Source of the DNA: Epiperipatus broadwayi
Lineage: Eukaryota; Onychophora; Udeonychophora; Euonychophora; Peripatidae
Length of the DNA: 64,000 bases
Assembly (NCBI GenBank): GCA_028023455.1
Contig: JAQFVV010012510.1
Span: 1,428,001-1,492,000 of the forward strand
Direction: 5' to 3'
The notes below the pieces were generated by a model, which had not been told where the DNA came from, made no database searches, and was given only the letters and a program-made list of their open reading frames with translations. A program made the translations under genes and the position numbers. Below, one piece after another: positions 11,640 to 23,639 of this stretch (positions are counted from its first letter, which is position 1; each line of letters opens with the position of its first letter).

Positions 11640-13740
11640 AACAATGTTTAAAGAAAAATAATATAAAAATATTTAAAAATGAAGTATTAAGAATTAATTA
11701 TCTGGAATTCTGTAAAATGGTATAGAAAAAAAGTTAATGATAATATAAGAAAATATAAACATAAATTATCAAGATACATTAAAGAAGATATTAAAATCGT
11801 AAAAGTATAAGACATCTTAATACTGATGAAAAGGTTGCTTCAGCAATAATAAGAAAGAATGAAACTATTATTTCTAAAAGAAAGATCACTTCAGAAAATG
11901 TGTACTAGAGTATTATAAAAAATTATATGATATAAAGAATCAAAAAACAAACAAATTAACTCCTTCAATTACAACATCTTTTGAATTAAGAGCATTTTAA
12001 ATGTAAAAATGAAATATGTAATTAAATCTATAAAAATGGAAATGCTCCAAGAAACAAGGAAGTTATTATTGATATCCTAAACAAAGTAGATGGGGTAAAA
12101 AGATTAGTAAAACTATAAACCAAATGTCTAAATGATAAAAAATATTAGATAATTAGAAGGGTGTAGCAGTGATATTAATATTAAGGAAAGGTGGAAAGGA
12201 TCTTATTAAAATAATTACAACTTATCTACAGTAAACATTAGATTCAAGCCAAACAAAAAAATAAGCTGGATTTAAAAATAATTTTAGGACAGAGGATCAC
12301 ATCAAATATTAAGAGATGTTATAAAAAAAAAAGAATGAATATGAGCTTCCATTGTTCTTTGAATTTATAGATTATGGAAAAATATATTTGATACTATGAG
12401 CATTTTGGCAGTAATTAAACTTTTGTACCATCAAGATATAGAATTAGAATATTGACATATTCAAAGAATATTGAAAATGCAATAATAATTATTAGATTAC
12501 ATGTTAATACTAAGAATGTTAACATTGATAAGGGTTAAACCACTAAACATCACATGATCATCATTTCTTATGCTTGCTCATAACTGTTATTAAAACAGAC
12601 AAAACTCTCTATACAGTAGTACCACTCAATGGATGCCAGAAAGCTTGTGCATAAAATCCCTATCTAGTGCCTATTCATCCATTATCTCCAGACTAGTTTC
12701 TAGCTTGTGACTTTCAGCAGTGAGGAGCCTTGGATCTGAGAGCACTGCACCTAGATCTTAGGATATTGGATGAGTAGGCACTAGATAGGGATTTTATGCA
12801 CAAGTCTTCTGAAATCCATTGATTACTCTGGCTTGCACTGAGTGGCACTACTGTAAGGAGAGTTTGGCCTGTTTTAATTGATAAGAGTGTATGATATGGT
12901 AATTTCATATCCCCTAAACTTTTTACAGCAATTTCACAAGAAGTATTTTGTGGGTTAAAATGAAAAGCTAAGAGTACAAAATATATGGATATTATTTATG
13001 TTATCTACATTTTGTAGAAAGTGTAGTTGTTCTTTCAAATAATGCTTCAAGAAATATTGTAAGAGTAATCAGATAAAAGCCAGATTAAAATTAAATGTTA
13101 AAAAGATTGTTTTCATAGAAGATTAAAATAATAATTGATATTACTGAATTAAAAAAATTTAACTAATCTACATTAGCCAGATTATTAATACAGATAGCCA
13201 TATAATGATTGAAATTAATCATAAAATGAAATTTGAATGGAATGGTTTTGATAGAAATAATATTAAAATATACTTATATGTTTAAAAAGAAAAAAAAAAT
13301 AATAGATGGGTTTTAACAGTTTTTGCATATTAATGTAAGAATAGGACAGTGAATAGAATAATAATATAGATACTTTAAACCTCGCACAAAAGTGAATAGA
13401 GACCTGTTGGAAGTAACAAGAATAAATCCAAAGTAAAATACATGATGGACAAAACAAACAGATAACATTATCAGCATTGAATAGATTAAGAGGTTGAAAT
13501 AAAGCTCGGGTGGATATATTGTTAAAAGAGATAATAATATAATGACAATTAATATTCTAATCCCCCAAAATATAAAAGATCTATAAAGGAGCCATGTATG
13601 ATACTGATGGATGAGATAAATAAAATTTGCAGAAGAATGGGAAGAATGTAGAGTTTAAGTCAAAGAAACTTGGTTAAATTTGAAGACTTTCATCCTTCAA
13701 TGGTTACTGATGATAATAATGATATCCATTATCATCTAAT
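11640..13740 (+). pseudogene. Degenerate RTE-type LINE (reverse transcriptase remnant), split by FB1
   Basis: A heavily decayed relative of the RTE element at 52500-55057. Segments that align by eye are the linker region (about 11700-11920), a fingers/palm remnant with CTCCAAGAAACAAGGAAGTT (about 12050) and AAGCTGGATTTAAAAAT (about 12262), a region matching 53395-53440 (about 12915-12960, TTTTTACAGCAATTTCACAA), and the 3' end (about 13500-13700) matching the Arg-rich C-terminus. Many stops and indels break every frame. Reverse transcription would have been its role, but it cannot be functional. The FB1 element at 12536-12876 interrupts it, so it is older than that insertion. Confidence 0.75.
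12536..12876 (+). mobile_element. FB1 foldback element, 341 bp, inside an RTE remnant
   Basis: Starts TAAACCACTAAACATCACATG (one-sided tail), then ACAAAACTCTCTATACAGTAG, and ends GGAGAGTTTGGCCTGTTTTA. The halves pair as an inverted repeat through CCCTATCTAGTGCCTA and TAGGCACTAGATAGGG. It is flanked by a 12-bp direct repeat ATTGATAAGGGT (12524-12535) and ATTGATAAGAGT (12877-12888) with one mismatch. The empty site is known: the intact RTE copy reads ATTGAGAAAGGT at the matching point near 53355, which confirms the insertion boundaries. Confidence 0.9.
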
Positions 13741-13889
13741 TTAATGCATAATCTTTTGCAAATTATAACATAACTATAGATCCTATTAATCAATTGTAAT
13801 TAAAAATTTGCATAACATTAGTTAAATATTTTTGTTCATTGAGTAATAGCAAAGCTACATTAGTTAAACATTTTTGGCCTAAAATAACA

Positions 13890-14650
13890 AAACTTTGGCG
13901 GTATATATAAAGTGTGAGAATTTAATTCTCAGAATGCACATTTATAAAACATACATCTGGAAGTGTTTTCTAGTGGCTACTATTGTCTTCAAAATAGGCC
14001 CTTTGTGCATCTATAAACTGATTAAAATGGCAATCCTATTTCTGAACGGACACCTGGAACTCATTTCAAATACAGCTGAGCAGAGCAACTCTCTTACATT
14101 CTGTTGGATATCAGTTATAGAAAAAAATATGGGTCCTTTCAACACAGTTTTTAATTTTGGAAATAACCAAAAATCATAGAGAGATAAGTCAGATTAATAG
14201 GCAGGATGGTCTAATTGTGTAATTGATTTTTGGCCAAAAATTTCTCATCAAACCAATACTCTTTCTGGCCATTCATCAAGATCTGAGACACAAACTATGC
14301 ACAAATATTTTTCACACCCAATTCTTTATTTAAAATTAGCCTGTTCTTTGATTACTCTGCACTTCTTCAGCTGTCAATCTCATACTTAATCATATATCAG
14401 GTTGTATTGCATCTCACACTTTGTTAATATTAAGGTTGTTTTTGTCTGTCTGCATCTAGAATCATCTATCACATCTTCTCACTCATCTTTGAATCTTTTA
14501 TGCTGCTCGAACACATTCTATTTCTTGATAACATCTTCACCATATGCCACTTGCAACAGTTGTAACTATTCACTAGCACATTTTTGATCTTCACACAAAA
14601 TTTGATATTAATACACTCAAAATTTTGATTACCCATTTTTGCACCAAAGT
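13890..14650 (-). pseudogene. Degenerate mariner-type transposase
   Basis: On the minus strand, broken frames show signatures of a mariner-family transposase. An N-terminal helix-turn-helix region lies near 14630-14450, with words like QHKRFKDE and a following DDSRCRQTKT-like linker. A catalytic-core stretch with LDHPAYxSDLSLYDFWLF lies near 14210-14160, where the family carries its last Asp of the D,D(34)D triad. A C-terminal DAQRAYFEDN motif lies near 13990. Numerous stops and frame changes make it non-functional. Such enzymes cut and paste their own element at TA sites. I could not define its terminal inverted repeats. The plus-strand open frames here are antisense artefacts. Confidence 0.75.
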
Positions 14651-14821
14651 GTATGCATGGATTTTTATTATCTTCTCAAGACCTAACTAACAATCAGCTC
14701 TATCAGCTTAATCTATGATCTTAATATAATTAATCATGCATTACATCACATGGCCATTCTGGAAATTAAATTGTCATACCTCATATAATGCTTTTCCTTT
14801 AATTTGCTGTCTCATGAAATT

Positions 14822-14858
14822 TATGATGATGATGATGATGATAATAATAATAATAAAC
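14822..14858. repeat. (GAT)n/(AAT)n microsatellite
   Basis: Short trinucleotide tract changing from GAT to AAT units. Nothing coding around it. Confidence 0.85.
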
Positions 14859-15225
14859 TTATTACCATTTTGTTTGAAAATAGTGAAAATAGGTTAATTT
14901 TTTTAATTTTTCTGGAGAAGTTTTATTATTCATGGAAAACTATACAAGTCTTATTTAACTAAATGACACTAGACAGTGTGATACTTGTTAATCATCTTTA
15001 AAACTAAGATATGTAAGCATCGAGTAAATCACTGAGTTGTATTGGAGTAAGATCCTAAGAATGTTTTCTGCTGCTTGGCTATGTTCTGGTAAGAAGCACT
15101 GAATTCATACCATCTTAAGTCAGTGATGGTAACTCTGTGCTCTGATCCTGTTACTCAAAAATTAAACATCAGTGCATCTTGTACAGCTGTAAAAATTAAA
15201 CAATAGTTTAACAACTTTATTTGTT
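14859..15225. other. Intronic DNA, nothing recognised
   Basis: AT-rich, with a slightly GC-richer part near 15050-15190 that I cannot assign. Confidence 0.4.
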
Positions 15226-15310
15226 AAAAGAATATTGCCATGACAATAGCTTGAAATTGTTGTTTGTTATTGATATTGGGATTGTCTAAGTGTTGACTGG
15301 TTTTTAATGA
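15226..15310 (+). repeat. Dispersed repeat shared with 25845-25925
   Basis: TTGCCATGACAATAGCTTGA, TGATATTGGGATTGTCTAAG and TTGACTGGTTTTTAATG match, with scattered changes, the segment at 25845-25925 in the same orientation. The two copies are 10.6 kb apart. Family unknown. Confidence 0.65.
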
Positions 15311-15550
15311 TTACTTACAAACCCATTTATGCTTGAGCATTATTACACTTAGACTGTAATATACATGATACTAAATAAATTTTAATATATAATTTAATAC
15401 ACTGTACAGGCTTACACACACCTCCACATATAATGTAATGTATAAGGGATTCAAACTCAGACTTTAACATATTATGCTTAACTCTCCAGTGATCAAGTGG
15501 GTAAGCATTATGAGATGACATGGAGAGTTGAGGGTCATGAGAAAGTCTAA
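15311..15550. repeat. Foldback-like repeat with tRNA-like words
   Basis: Contains an inverted TGGATTCAAACTC-type B-box word (GGGATTCAAACTCAGACT near 15447) followed by GTGATCAAGTGGGTAAGCA (15489-15507) in the forward sense. The second part resembles 2690-2740 (GTGATCAGGTGGGTCAGCA). It is probably related to the FB2 family. I cannot define the boundaries. Confidence 0.4.
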
Positions 15551-16899
15551 GCTTCTGATATAGAATAGCAATAATATTTTATATTTATAGCCTTAAATAC
15601 ATTTTCATTAGAGCATTCTTTTCAAAAGTCAAATGTTACACTCAAAAATACCATTGACACATTGGCAATCTAATTGACTGGATTAAAATCTTAATGCATT
15701 AAAAAAATTTAAGCTGTTAAATTTGAATAACAAAAGAAGCACATCTGTCTGTTGGAAACAGGGCAAATGCAGTCCTATGATGATACAAATTAACATAAAG
15801 TAAAACAATATTCAAATATCTCATCACAGCATGGAGACTTTCCAGTAACCACTTGTAGAGAGTGCAGAATATATTACACATGGAATTTGCCAATTGTAGT
15901 GTGGCAAATATTTGTGTTTTCCCCCACCTCTGATATTCTATTTACCAATAAATAATTGATGTCTAATCAGGTTTAGTTTGGACGAAATATCTGTTAGGCC
16001 ATTTTAAAACTAGATTAGAATCTAAAAAAAGTTCTAAATTGTACATAGTCTCAATTTGAACCCATGTTATGTGCATATAAAACTCTTAGATACTCAATGG
16101 TAATTTTGAAATATTATTCCCATTTTTGAAAAAAGTTGAAATTTAAAAAGCTTTCTGTATTTACTTTAAATTCTTTGTCTTTAAATTGGGTTTAAAATAG
16201 ACATAAACATGTGCAATGAGGCCAAATACTCATCTATAAGTTTCTAATTAGTTATTGTAATTATTCACTTGTTCATATGCATGTAAATGAATCACCATAA
16301 GCATTTTTTATTCCATTTTCTACTTATTTTAAAAATTCCAAACCTCTTTCAAGCGTTTGTTAAAGTGATGACATCTTTTCATATAATTTATAAATATTCT
16401 TGAATCCTTTCTGAGAAAAACATTAAAAAGAGTCAGAAATGCAAATGGTAACTAAGTGCAACTACTTTAGAAATATCACATGACCACCACTAGCTTGCTG
16501 TGTGTGGCAATACGTATAGTTAGTTTTGCCTGTTTTTTTCTACTTTAGAAACGTGTGTTGATTTTAATACTAAATTTCAGTAGCTATTAAACATTAAAAT
16601 GCCAATCTGGATTTTCAGATTTGTCATGTTGTGAATACAAAAAAAAAATCCTCTTGAGTTCATTAATATGAAGCATTTTAATTAGCTCTCCGACAATGAT
16701 TCTGTTATTATTAAAATATGTGAAGTTTTTTGTTTGCCAGAATAATATACTGAACGTAGAACTTCATAAGTAATATTATATAGAAAAATTTCACTGCAAC
16801 TCATCAACGTATTATTAATAAGTAATAATAAAAATTTAAAGAGTTTAACAATTGTCCGAGAAAATTTGATGGATTAAAAATGTACAGAATTATAGAACG
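15551..16899. other. Intronic AT-rich DNA, nothing recognised
   Basis: About 1.35 kb without a recognisable exon, RNA or repeat. Confidence 0.45.
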
Positions 16900-18340
16900 G
16901 TTTATTAACTGTGGTCGTTTTGTAACATTTGATGCGTTAAAAGTAACTTACAATTCTAATAAGCATAATACTATTATATCTATAAATAAAACTTTTTTAC
17001 ATGATAATGGTGATATTTTGAGCCAATGGAGAAAGTATTTGATCACATTAGAATAATGTATAACAACTGAGATATTCAGGTAATGAAATTAAAACATCTC
17101 TTGTAATCTCAAATATAAAAAGCTTTCATATTCTAATGAAATATATAGAAAAAATGTAAATTCGTAGTGGTGATGCATTAACCTCAAAACTATAGAAATA
17201 TTTCAGAAATATACAAACTCCTCCAGTTGGCTTTCTGATGTTAAGGTTGCCTCTTTTGTTACAATTTTAAAAATAAATTGAATAGAAAATACTGTACTAA
17301 TTTTCATGAAATATTGGATTGCTTACTAAATTTCATCAATAGATTACAAGAAAAATTGTCAGGAGCAAAGACAGAATTTGTGTATTACTTTTATTGATTT
17401 GATCAAGGCATTTGACTGTTAATTGTGGCAATATTTAAAATTAACTAATTATTCATTGCATTATACAGTTTTAACATGTTGAAAGCAGAGGAAAAGTTAT
17501 TCCTATTGATAAAAATTTGAAATAAAAATTCGTATTAATCAATGATGCGTATAACTCTGACTTTGTTTACCAACTTTTATGTCAGTAGACTTTTTAAAAG
17601 TTTATAAGTGGCTTTATAAATGTTAGATAAATTTGATGGTGGAATGTTTAATTAAACCTGATAAAAAACAAAAAAAAATGTCTTTTTGATTTCTAGATTT
17701 ACAAAATGCTTATGATACCGCTGTTCTTGCCAATTAAATAAATTGTTTACAAAGTTTTAATATTTTGAATGCAGATTTAATAATTAATATTGAAAAAACT
17801 CAAGTTCTTTATCGACCATTGATGGAAAAAAAATTTTTGAACAACTCTTTGTTAGGATATACCAATGTAAGAATGTAAATCAATTTAAATACCTTGCAAT
17901 ATGAGTATATATAAAACAGAGAAACATTAAAATAATAAAAAAACACTATTTCCAAGTGCTTTCAACTCATTTGAGTTCTTATCAAGGCAGTATAAAAATC
18001 GTTATACTCTATTAAGCAATAAACTCAAATTATTCATTATATTTACTAAGAACAACTAACTGGAGTATAATGTAATGTTCAAGTTTATCATTTAGTAGAA
18101 TATACAGCCTTGATAAGGACTTAAACAAGGTGAAAGCACTTGGCAATAGGGTTTTATATTATTTTTTCTCTATTCTATACAATAGTCATATTGTTTAAGT
18201 CATATTGTTATTTTATAATAACAGAAGTATTGAATTTATTATTTTTTAAAATACCTTGATAGATTTTTAGCTAGAAAAGTAGATTTGAATGTTGAAGTGC
18301 AGTGCAGATTTCAGCATGCTGTTGCATTTAACACATCAAT
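16900..18340 (+). pseudogene. Degenerate non-LTR retrotransposon (RT remnant), split by a foldback insert
   Basis: Broken frames hold reverse-transcriptase words in the expected order. Near 16985-17050 is a linker-type HDNGDILSQWRKYL. Near 17388-17420 is an IDLxKAFD-type motif (palm A). Near 17690-17735 is an FxLQNADDTAVLAN-type motif (the catalytic A/D-D palm C). A FKYL-type motif lies at about 17880-17895, and similar sequence resumes after 18258. All frames carry stops and indels. The order EN-linker, palm A, palm C and thumb supports a LINE of the RTE/Jockey-like group, but I cannot place it more exactly. It was interrupted by the element at 17897-18248. Confidence 0.6.
17897..18248. mobile_element. 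Foldback element in a LINE remnant, 352 bp
   Basis: Inverted arms: CACTATTTCCAAGTGCTTTC (about 17943) against GAAAGCACTTGGCAATAGGG (about 18131), and TTCTTATCAAGGC against GCCTTGATAAGGAC. It is flanked by a perfect 10-bp direct repeat AAATACCTTG at 17887-17896 and 18249-18258, inside the LINE remnant. No coding capacity. Confidence 0.7.
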
Positions 18341-18640
18341 AGATAAAGTTTCATTAATAGTGTCATAACTTTATCTTTCTTATTGCATTGTCAAATCCAT
18401 ATAATATTGATATCATCTATGTTCTTTAGTACTTTTTGCAATGCTTTTTTATAATCCACTATTGATGGTTTCAATTTTCCCAGAAATCTTTTTCAGAACT
18501 TCCATTTATATTTACAAATCTAGAAGTACTGAAGAAGATTGCTGGGGCAATTGAAAACATCAATAATGGGTTGTAGAAAGGCATTGTAAAAAATAATAAA
18601 GAACTTAGATGATAGTGACATAACGTTAAGTAAATTAGTT
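18341..18640. repeat. Foldback repeat, about 300 bp
   Basis: The left arm TAGTGTCATAACTTTATC ... ATCTATGTTCTTTAGTAC ... TGCAATGCTTTTTTATAATC pairs with the right arm TTGTAGAAAGGCATTGTAAA ... AATAAAGAACTTAGATGAT ... AGTGACATAACG. The loop centres near 18500. Confidence 0.65.
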
Positions 18641-20402
18641 ATACATTAAAGCTGTCATTCTGCTTAATTTATTATACAAATATAAACATTCTCTCAACAT
18701 AAAAAGGGAAATTTAAAAGGTTCTCTTAAGAAAACTGTAAAATTTTGAGATCTTTCATTCTTAATCTTTATTGTAAAGATATGTTTTTAATGGAATGGAT
18801 GTGCAAATAAATAAAAATAGATGATCTAAGAAGAAAGTTTGTGATGAATTTCAGTAGACATCTACAATATTCTTTTACAAATATTAATGAATAACTTGCA
18901 TTTACAAATATTACTCTCTCATTTGTATTAGTTGAATTAGATTTTATAATGAGTAGGTAGGAAAACCACCAGCAATCTATAAAGAAAGAATTAGTAGATA
19001 ATGAATACTCAGAGCAAAAATCATACTAAAAGAGTATTGAGCCTAGAATAACTTTGCTGCTTTGATCCAATAGTTTATAAGAACAAAAGAATAGTCATGA
19101 AAATCATCAGAAAGAAAAAGACAGCACGAATAGTTTAAATCATATTCTCATCATTATCACCATTAAAAGGAGTGAGACCATTTTAATTCCTGAAAAAGAA
19201 ATGGTATCACAATTATTTATTATTGTGATTAAAGAATGGAAATATGATTGAACAAACACTTGACCCCAGCTATATTTACTACAGGGAAATGATTGCATAA
19301 GAAGTTCATAAAAATCACCCCCTAAGCCAATCTAAGTGACCAACCAAAATTATTACTCACTGTCCTGTATGACAAAATGAAAGCTGATTCTAAATTCACA
19401 ATATTAAATCTGAACTATAATCAGAATAAGATCAAAATTTTCAATAACAGTATTTTATAGACCTTGCATCTATTACAGTGCTGGTATTTTTGACACCTTG
19501 TAACTTCTTAAGAACTCTCGGATAATAAATCCATTTAATTAATTTATTTGAATTTAATGCAAATTAATAATGCTAAAGATTTCATTAATGTTTAGGATAT
19601 CATGTTAAGTATTAAGGTAGTAAAATAAATGACATTGTAAATTGTCAAGAAATGGCAAATTGTAATCAATAATGATTGTATTATTGTTTTTCTTGTTTTA
19701 ATAACATCATATTGTCTATTTATTTGATTAACCTTTGGGCAGACAGTTTCATATATACAGTAATCTGGGTGGCTTCAGTTATCTGTCATTTAACAAAACA
19801 TTAAAAAAATTGAAATTAATTTAATATAATTCTTTAACTTTTACATTTTTGATTCACAGTGCAATAGCTGAATACTATAATTGCAAAATGATACACAATC
19901 CTAAAACAGTTACCCCTTCTTTTAAAAGTCAAAGGTGTAAATAAATATTAATTTTACTATGCATAATTTTTGTATATATATAAATATTTTATGTATACTT
20001 AAAAATTTAATTTATTAACAACAACATAAATCTTTAAAATAGTGCATATGCTTATTTTTATGAAGGTACAGAATTTTTATATCACAGTATTTAAAGCAAT
20101 ACTATAATTTTACCGATTCATTGGTTCTTTTTTACTTCCTTGTTTAAAATATGAGTCATATTTCTTATTTTGTCATTAGCAATTCAATGTAACTTCTATT
20201 TAAAAATTTAAGAGTTTTTAAAATTATTTTTTTCTATTTTAGTAACTTTTTCTAGGTTATCCACTTAAGATGAAAATATAAAAGCAGGCAACTCATTTCA
20301 ATTAGGCCTGTTAATTTATAGATATTAACTAAACTTGTTTTTTTTTTTTCATTTAATTTTATTTTTAAATGTGTGTGTTTATACTCTATATATACTAAAA
20401 AC
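18641..20402. other. Intronic AT-rich DNA, nothing recognised
   Basis: About 1.8 kb with no identifiable exon, RNA or repeat beyond T-rich runs. Confidence 0.45.
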
Positions 20403-20500
20403 AATTATAAGTATGAGACTTTTTTTTTTTCGCATTAAATAGTGAATCTATAATTTTACTATTTAATGCGGGGAAAAAAAAAAGTCGCATACTTATAATT
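20403..20500. repeat. Hairpin with 40-bp arms
   Basis: AATTATAAGTATGAGAC plus a T run plus CGCATTAAATAGT (20403-20442) pairs with ACTATTTAATGCG plus an A run plus GTCGCATACTTATAATT (20458-20500) around a 15-base loop. Confidence 0.85.
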
Positions 20501-20783
20501 ACAATTTTACTAGTGAAGAGAAAAACAATTTATTACTAAAAACAATTGTATATATATAAACAGATATGATTTAATACCACATGTAAATTTTGGTATCCAT
20601 ATTAAAACTTAGAATATGTTGCAGATATAAAGTAATTATTATATACAATTGCTATAGGTTGTATTTAGAGAGGAGAGAGCTATTATTATTTGAAATAATA
20701 AAAATTATTTTTTTAATTTCTTAACTTGAGCTCACATCCTTATGCTTTCTAAGAAAACTTCTTAACAACTGAGCCAATGGAAA

Positions 20784-20925
20784 TATTATATTTGTAGAAC
20801 AAAATTTTGTTAATATTAATTTAACTCATACTTAATTGATTAAATTAATTAAAATAAAGTATATCTGATCAAAATATTATATTTGTATAACAAAATTTTG
20901 TTAATATTGATTTAATTCATACTTA
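20784..20925. repeat. Direct repeat, about 52 bp, two copies
   Basis: AATATTATATTTGTAGAACA followed by AAATTTTGTTAATATTAATT (20784 on) recurs at 20872 on with few changes (GTATAACA, TATTGATTTAATTC). The copies are about 88 bp apart. Confidence 0.75.
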
Positions 20926-21105
20926 ACTTAAAAACCAGTACATAAATATTTTTATTTAATAGATGATGACATGATATTTAAATTTAGAATTTATTAGGTA
21001 GAGGATCTAATTTTTATGTCTTTTATTAAATTATAATTTTTGCCAGATTTTTTTATAGTTTTAACCATTTTTAAAAATAATATGTAAAAAAAAGATTAAA
21101 AAAAA

Positions 21106-21306
21106 ATAATGTTTTGATGTAAACAGTTAATTAAAAAGTAGAAAAATAATAGTAATCTGACTAAAAAACGTGTGCCATTTTATAAAAGCATTTGAGGTTA
21201 TAAAAATCAAAAAGATCTCAAATGCTTTTATGAAATGATACATGTTTTCTAGTCAGATTACTTTATTTTTTTACTCTTTAGTCAACTGTTTATGTAAAAG
21301 CATTAT
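21106..21306. repeat. Foldback repeat with about 90-bp arms
   Basis: The left arm (about 21106-21199: TAATGTTTTGATGTAAACAG, TAGTAATCTGACTA, AAAAGCATTTGAGGT) pairs with the right arm (about 21215-21306: GATCTCAAATGCTTTTATG, TAGTCAGATTACTTTA, CAACTGTTTATGTAAAAGC). A 15-base spacer separates them. Confidence 0.85.
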
Positions 21307-21374
21307 TTTAAAAATATCTTTTCTTACATATTGTTTTTTTCTCAAAAACAATCACATATTACTTTTTACTTTGA

Positions 21375-21412
21375 TTCATAGATTCATTAGATTCATAGAT
21401 TCATTAGATTAA
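21375..21412. repeat. Short tandem repeat, 18-bp unit
   Basis: GATTCATAGATTCATTA is repeated twice in tandem. Confidence 0.8.
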
Positions 21413-23346
21413 ATTATCTATGTTAATGTATCACTTCTACACTTGTTGCAGAAACACACACACACACAAAATATTCTTAAAAATAGTAAATCAAAATAAC
21501 CATGCTAAGCATAAAGGTGCACTAATAATAAAAATAGTTTGATATTTAATTCGTTTTTTATCTAGAGTTATATATTTAAACTCTGATATATTCCTGATTT
21601 CCTAAGCACACATCATTATTTTTAGCCCAATTCAATTCTGATCTATAAAATGAGTAATCATATTAATAAATGCAAGTCGAATGTTAAAAAGATTTCAAGT
21701 TGTATTAACTCACAATAGCTACAATTGGTATCACATATTACAATAATTTTTTAAATGTCTTAATTTTATATAATTCTTTTAATTGAATGGATGGTTATTT
21801 CAGTACTTTCCTAAGTATATTTTTATTTTGTAAAAATCAAATTAATTTGAATTTAACATGTATGGTTTAAATTGTGCACCTTTTCTTTCTGCTTTTGTAA
21901 TATCTTATATTGATTGCAGACTAATACTGATTATAAGTTTTTTTAATATCATTTTTTTTACTTTTTACAATAAAATATTATAAAACTTATTTAAAGTTAT
22001 GGCAAAAATAATAATAGGCAAATTTATAATTCACCCCTCTCCCCATCCTTCAGCTTGTAGAATAAATAGCTATATTTTTTAATCTTTTTCAAAAGGTTGA
22101 TATTTTTTCTACTTTTTAAAATAAATTTTATGAAACTTTGAACAAAAAAAAAAAATAATAAAAAAGTAATCAAGTTCATTTTATTTCTTTATTTTGCAAT
22201 TTTATGGTTATATTTTTTAAATTTTTTTATACAAATAAATTTAATATTTATTATAAATAATGTTAGTTAAAATCAAATTTAAAATTATATATATATGTAT
22301 TAAATAAATGCATATCTTAAGAATGATATTTCATCCCAGTTGTAATCTTAATAAGACAAAACCAGTTGTAAGCATTGTGGATTAATGTGACTCAATTTTC
22401 TTTATACATAGTTCATTCTCATACTTATCCTTACTGTCTATTGAACTTATTTACAAAATTTAAAGATTTGTTGCAACGTAATGTCTAATGAAATTTTTTT
22501 CATATTTCTGCAATTGTTATATTTAAAGTTGATTTAATTACATATAATTAATTATCTATCTTATCAGCAAACTCCTATATATTATTCTGCTCATTTTTGC
22601 TATATTATAAAATCATGTCTTTCCAAATTCAAATAGATATTGTCTTAGATACCTTTTTTTGTTTTATTCATAATCTTGTCACAAATTTTGGCTTACCAAT
22701 TTTTTTTTTTACTAAACATTTCTGTGTATTGTTAATACTTAATACAAATAGCTTACTACAAAAACTTTTCTCTCAATTTTTTTGCTGATCTCTATATATT
22801 TTAGAAGTTCACTGCTTTGTTCATACTTCTAATTTATCACTCTACCTGGATTGAGTAAAACTTATTAATACATTAAGTAATCATCAAATGAATTCTCAGA
22901 GTATCTAATTGCTTCAACCATGATCTCTCTTTCTTTTTATTTTATTACCTTCATAACCTCTAAAATTTCTGCATTCTCTATTATATTTTAACAGCATTTC
23001 TTTCATCTAATTAAAAAAATTGGTTCTTAAATTCATTTTTATTATCATCCAGTCACAACAAAAATTCAGACAAAGTTGTCTTTGTATGCTCACTTAATTT
23101 ATTTATATATAAAATAAATTTTCCATATATATATGTTGATATGCCTTATAAAGTGTGTGATTATATTTTCTATAATGTTTCTGGTTTTCTATTCATTTTA
23201 ATACATTTTTGATATTTTCCGTCATAATCATAGCTGTTTACTTCTCTTTATATGCAATTTTATATTGACTATTAATAATATGTAAATGAGCTGATTTATA
23301 TATTACAGCAATTCAATAATTGGATGTTATTAGCTTTTTTATTTAT
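21413..23346. other. Intronic AT-rich DNA, nothing recognised
   Basis: About 1.9 kb. It contains an (AC)-rich run near 21456-21468, A- and T-rich homopolymers and short open frames that lack any family signature. Confidence 0.45.
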
Positions 23347-23358
23347 TATGTTGATATT

Positions 23359-23566
23359 AAACCACTAAATATCACATGATCACCATTTCAGTGCTCTCAG
23401 ATCCAAGGCTCCTCACTGATGAAGGGCTACAAGCCAAAAACTAGTCTGGGGATATTGGATGAATAGGAACTAGATAGGGATTTTATGCACAAGCCTTCTG
23501 GCATCCATTGATTACTCTGGCTTGCACTGAGTGGTACTTTTGTATGGAGAGTTTTTCCTGTTTTAA
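23359..23566 (+). mobile_element. FB1 foldback element, internally deleted, 208 bp
   Basis: Starts AAACCACTAAATATCACATG (tail), jumps directly to AGTGCTCTCAGATCCAAGGC, and ends TGTATGGAGAGTTTTTCCTG. Most of the left arm is missing. Flanking direct repeats TATGTTGATATT (23347-23358) and TATGGTGATGTT (23567-23578) match at 10 of 12 positions. Confidence 0.8.
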
Positions 23567-23639
23567 TATGGTGATGTTGTTAATGATGTATCAAGCTTTT
23601 TTTATTTTTCTCTTTATATCAACATACTTTATGCATATC

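Noticed and set aside
13895-14179. 94-codon plus-strand frame
   Set aside because: It is antisense to the mariner transposase fossil, whose minus-strand signatures explain the openness.
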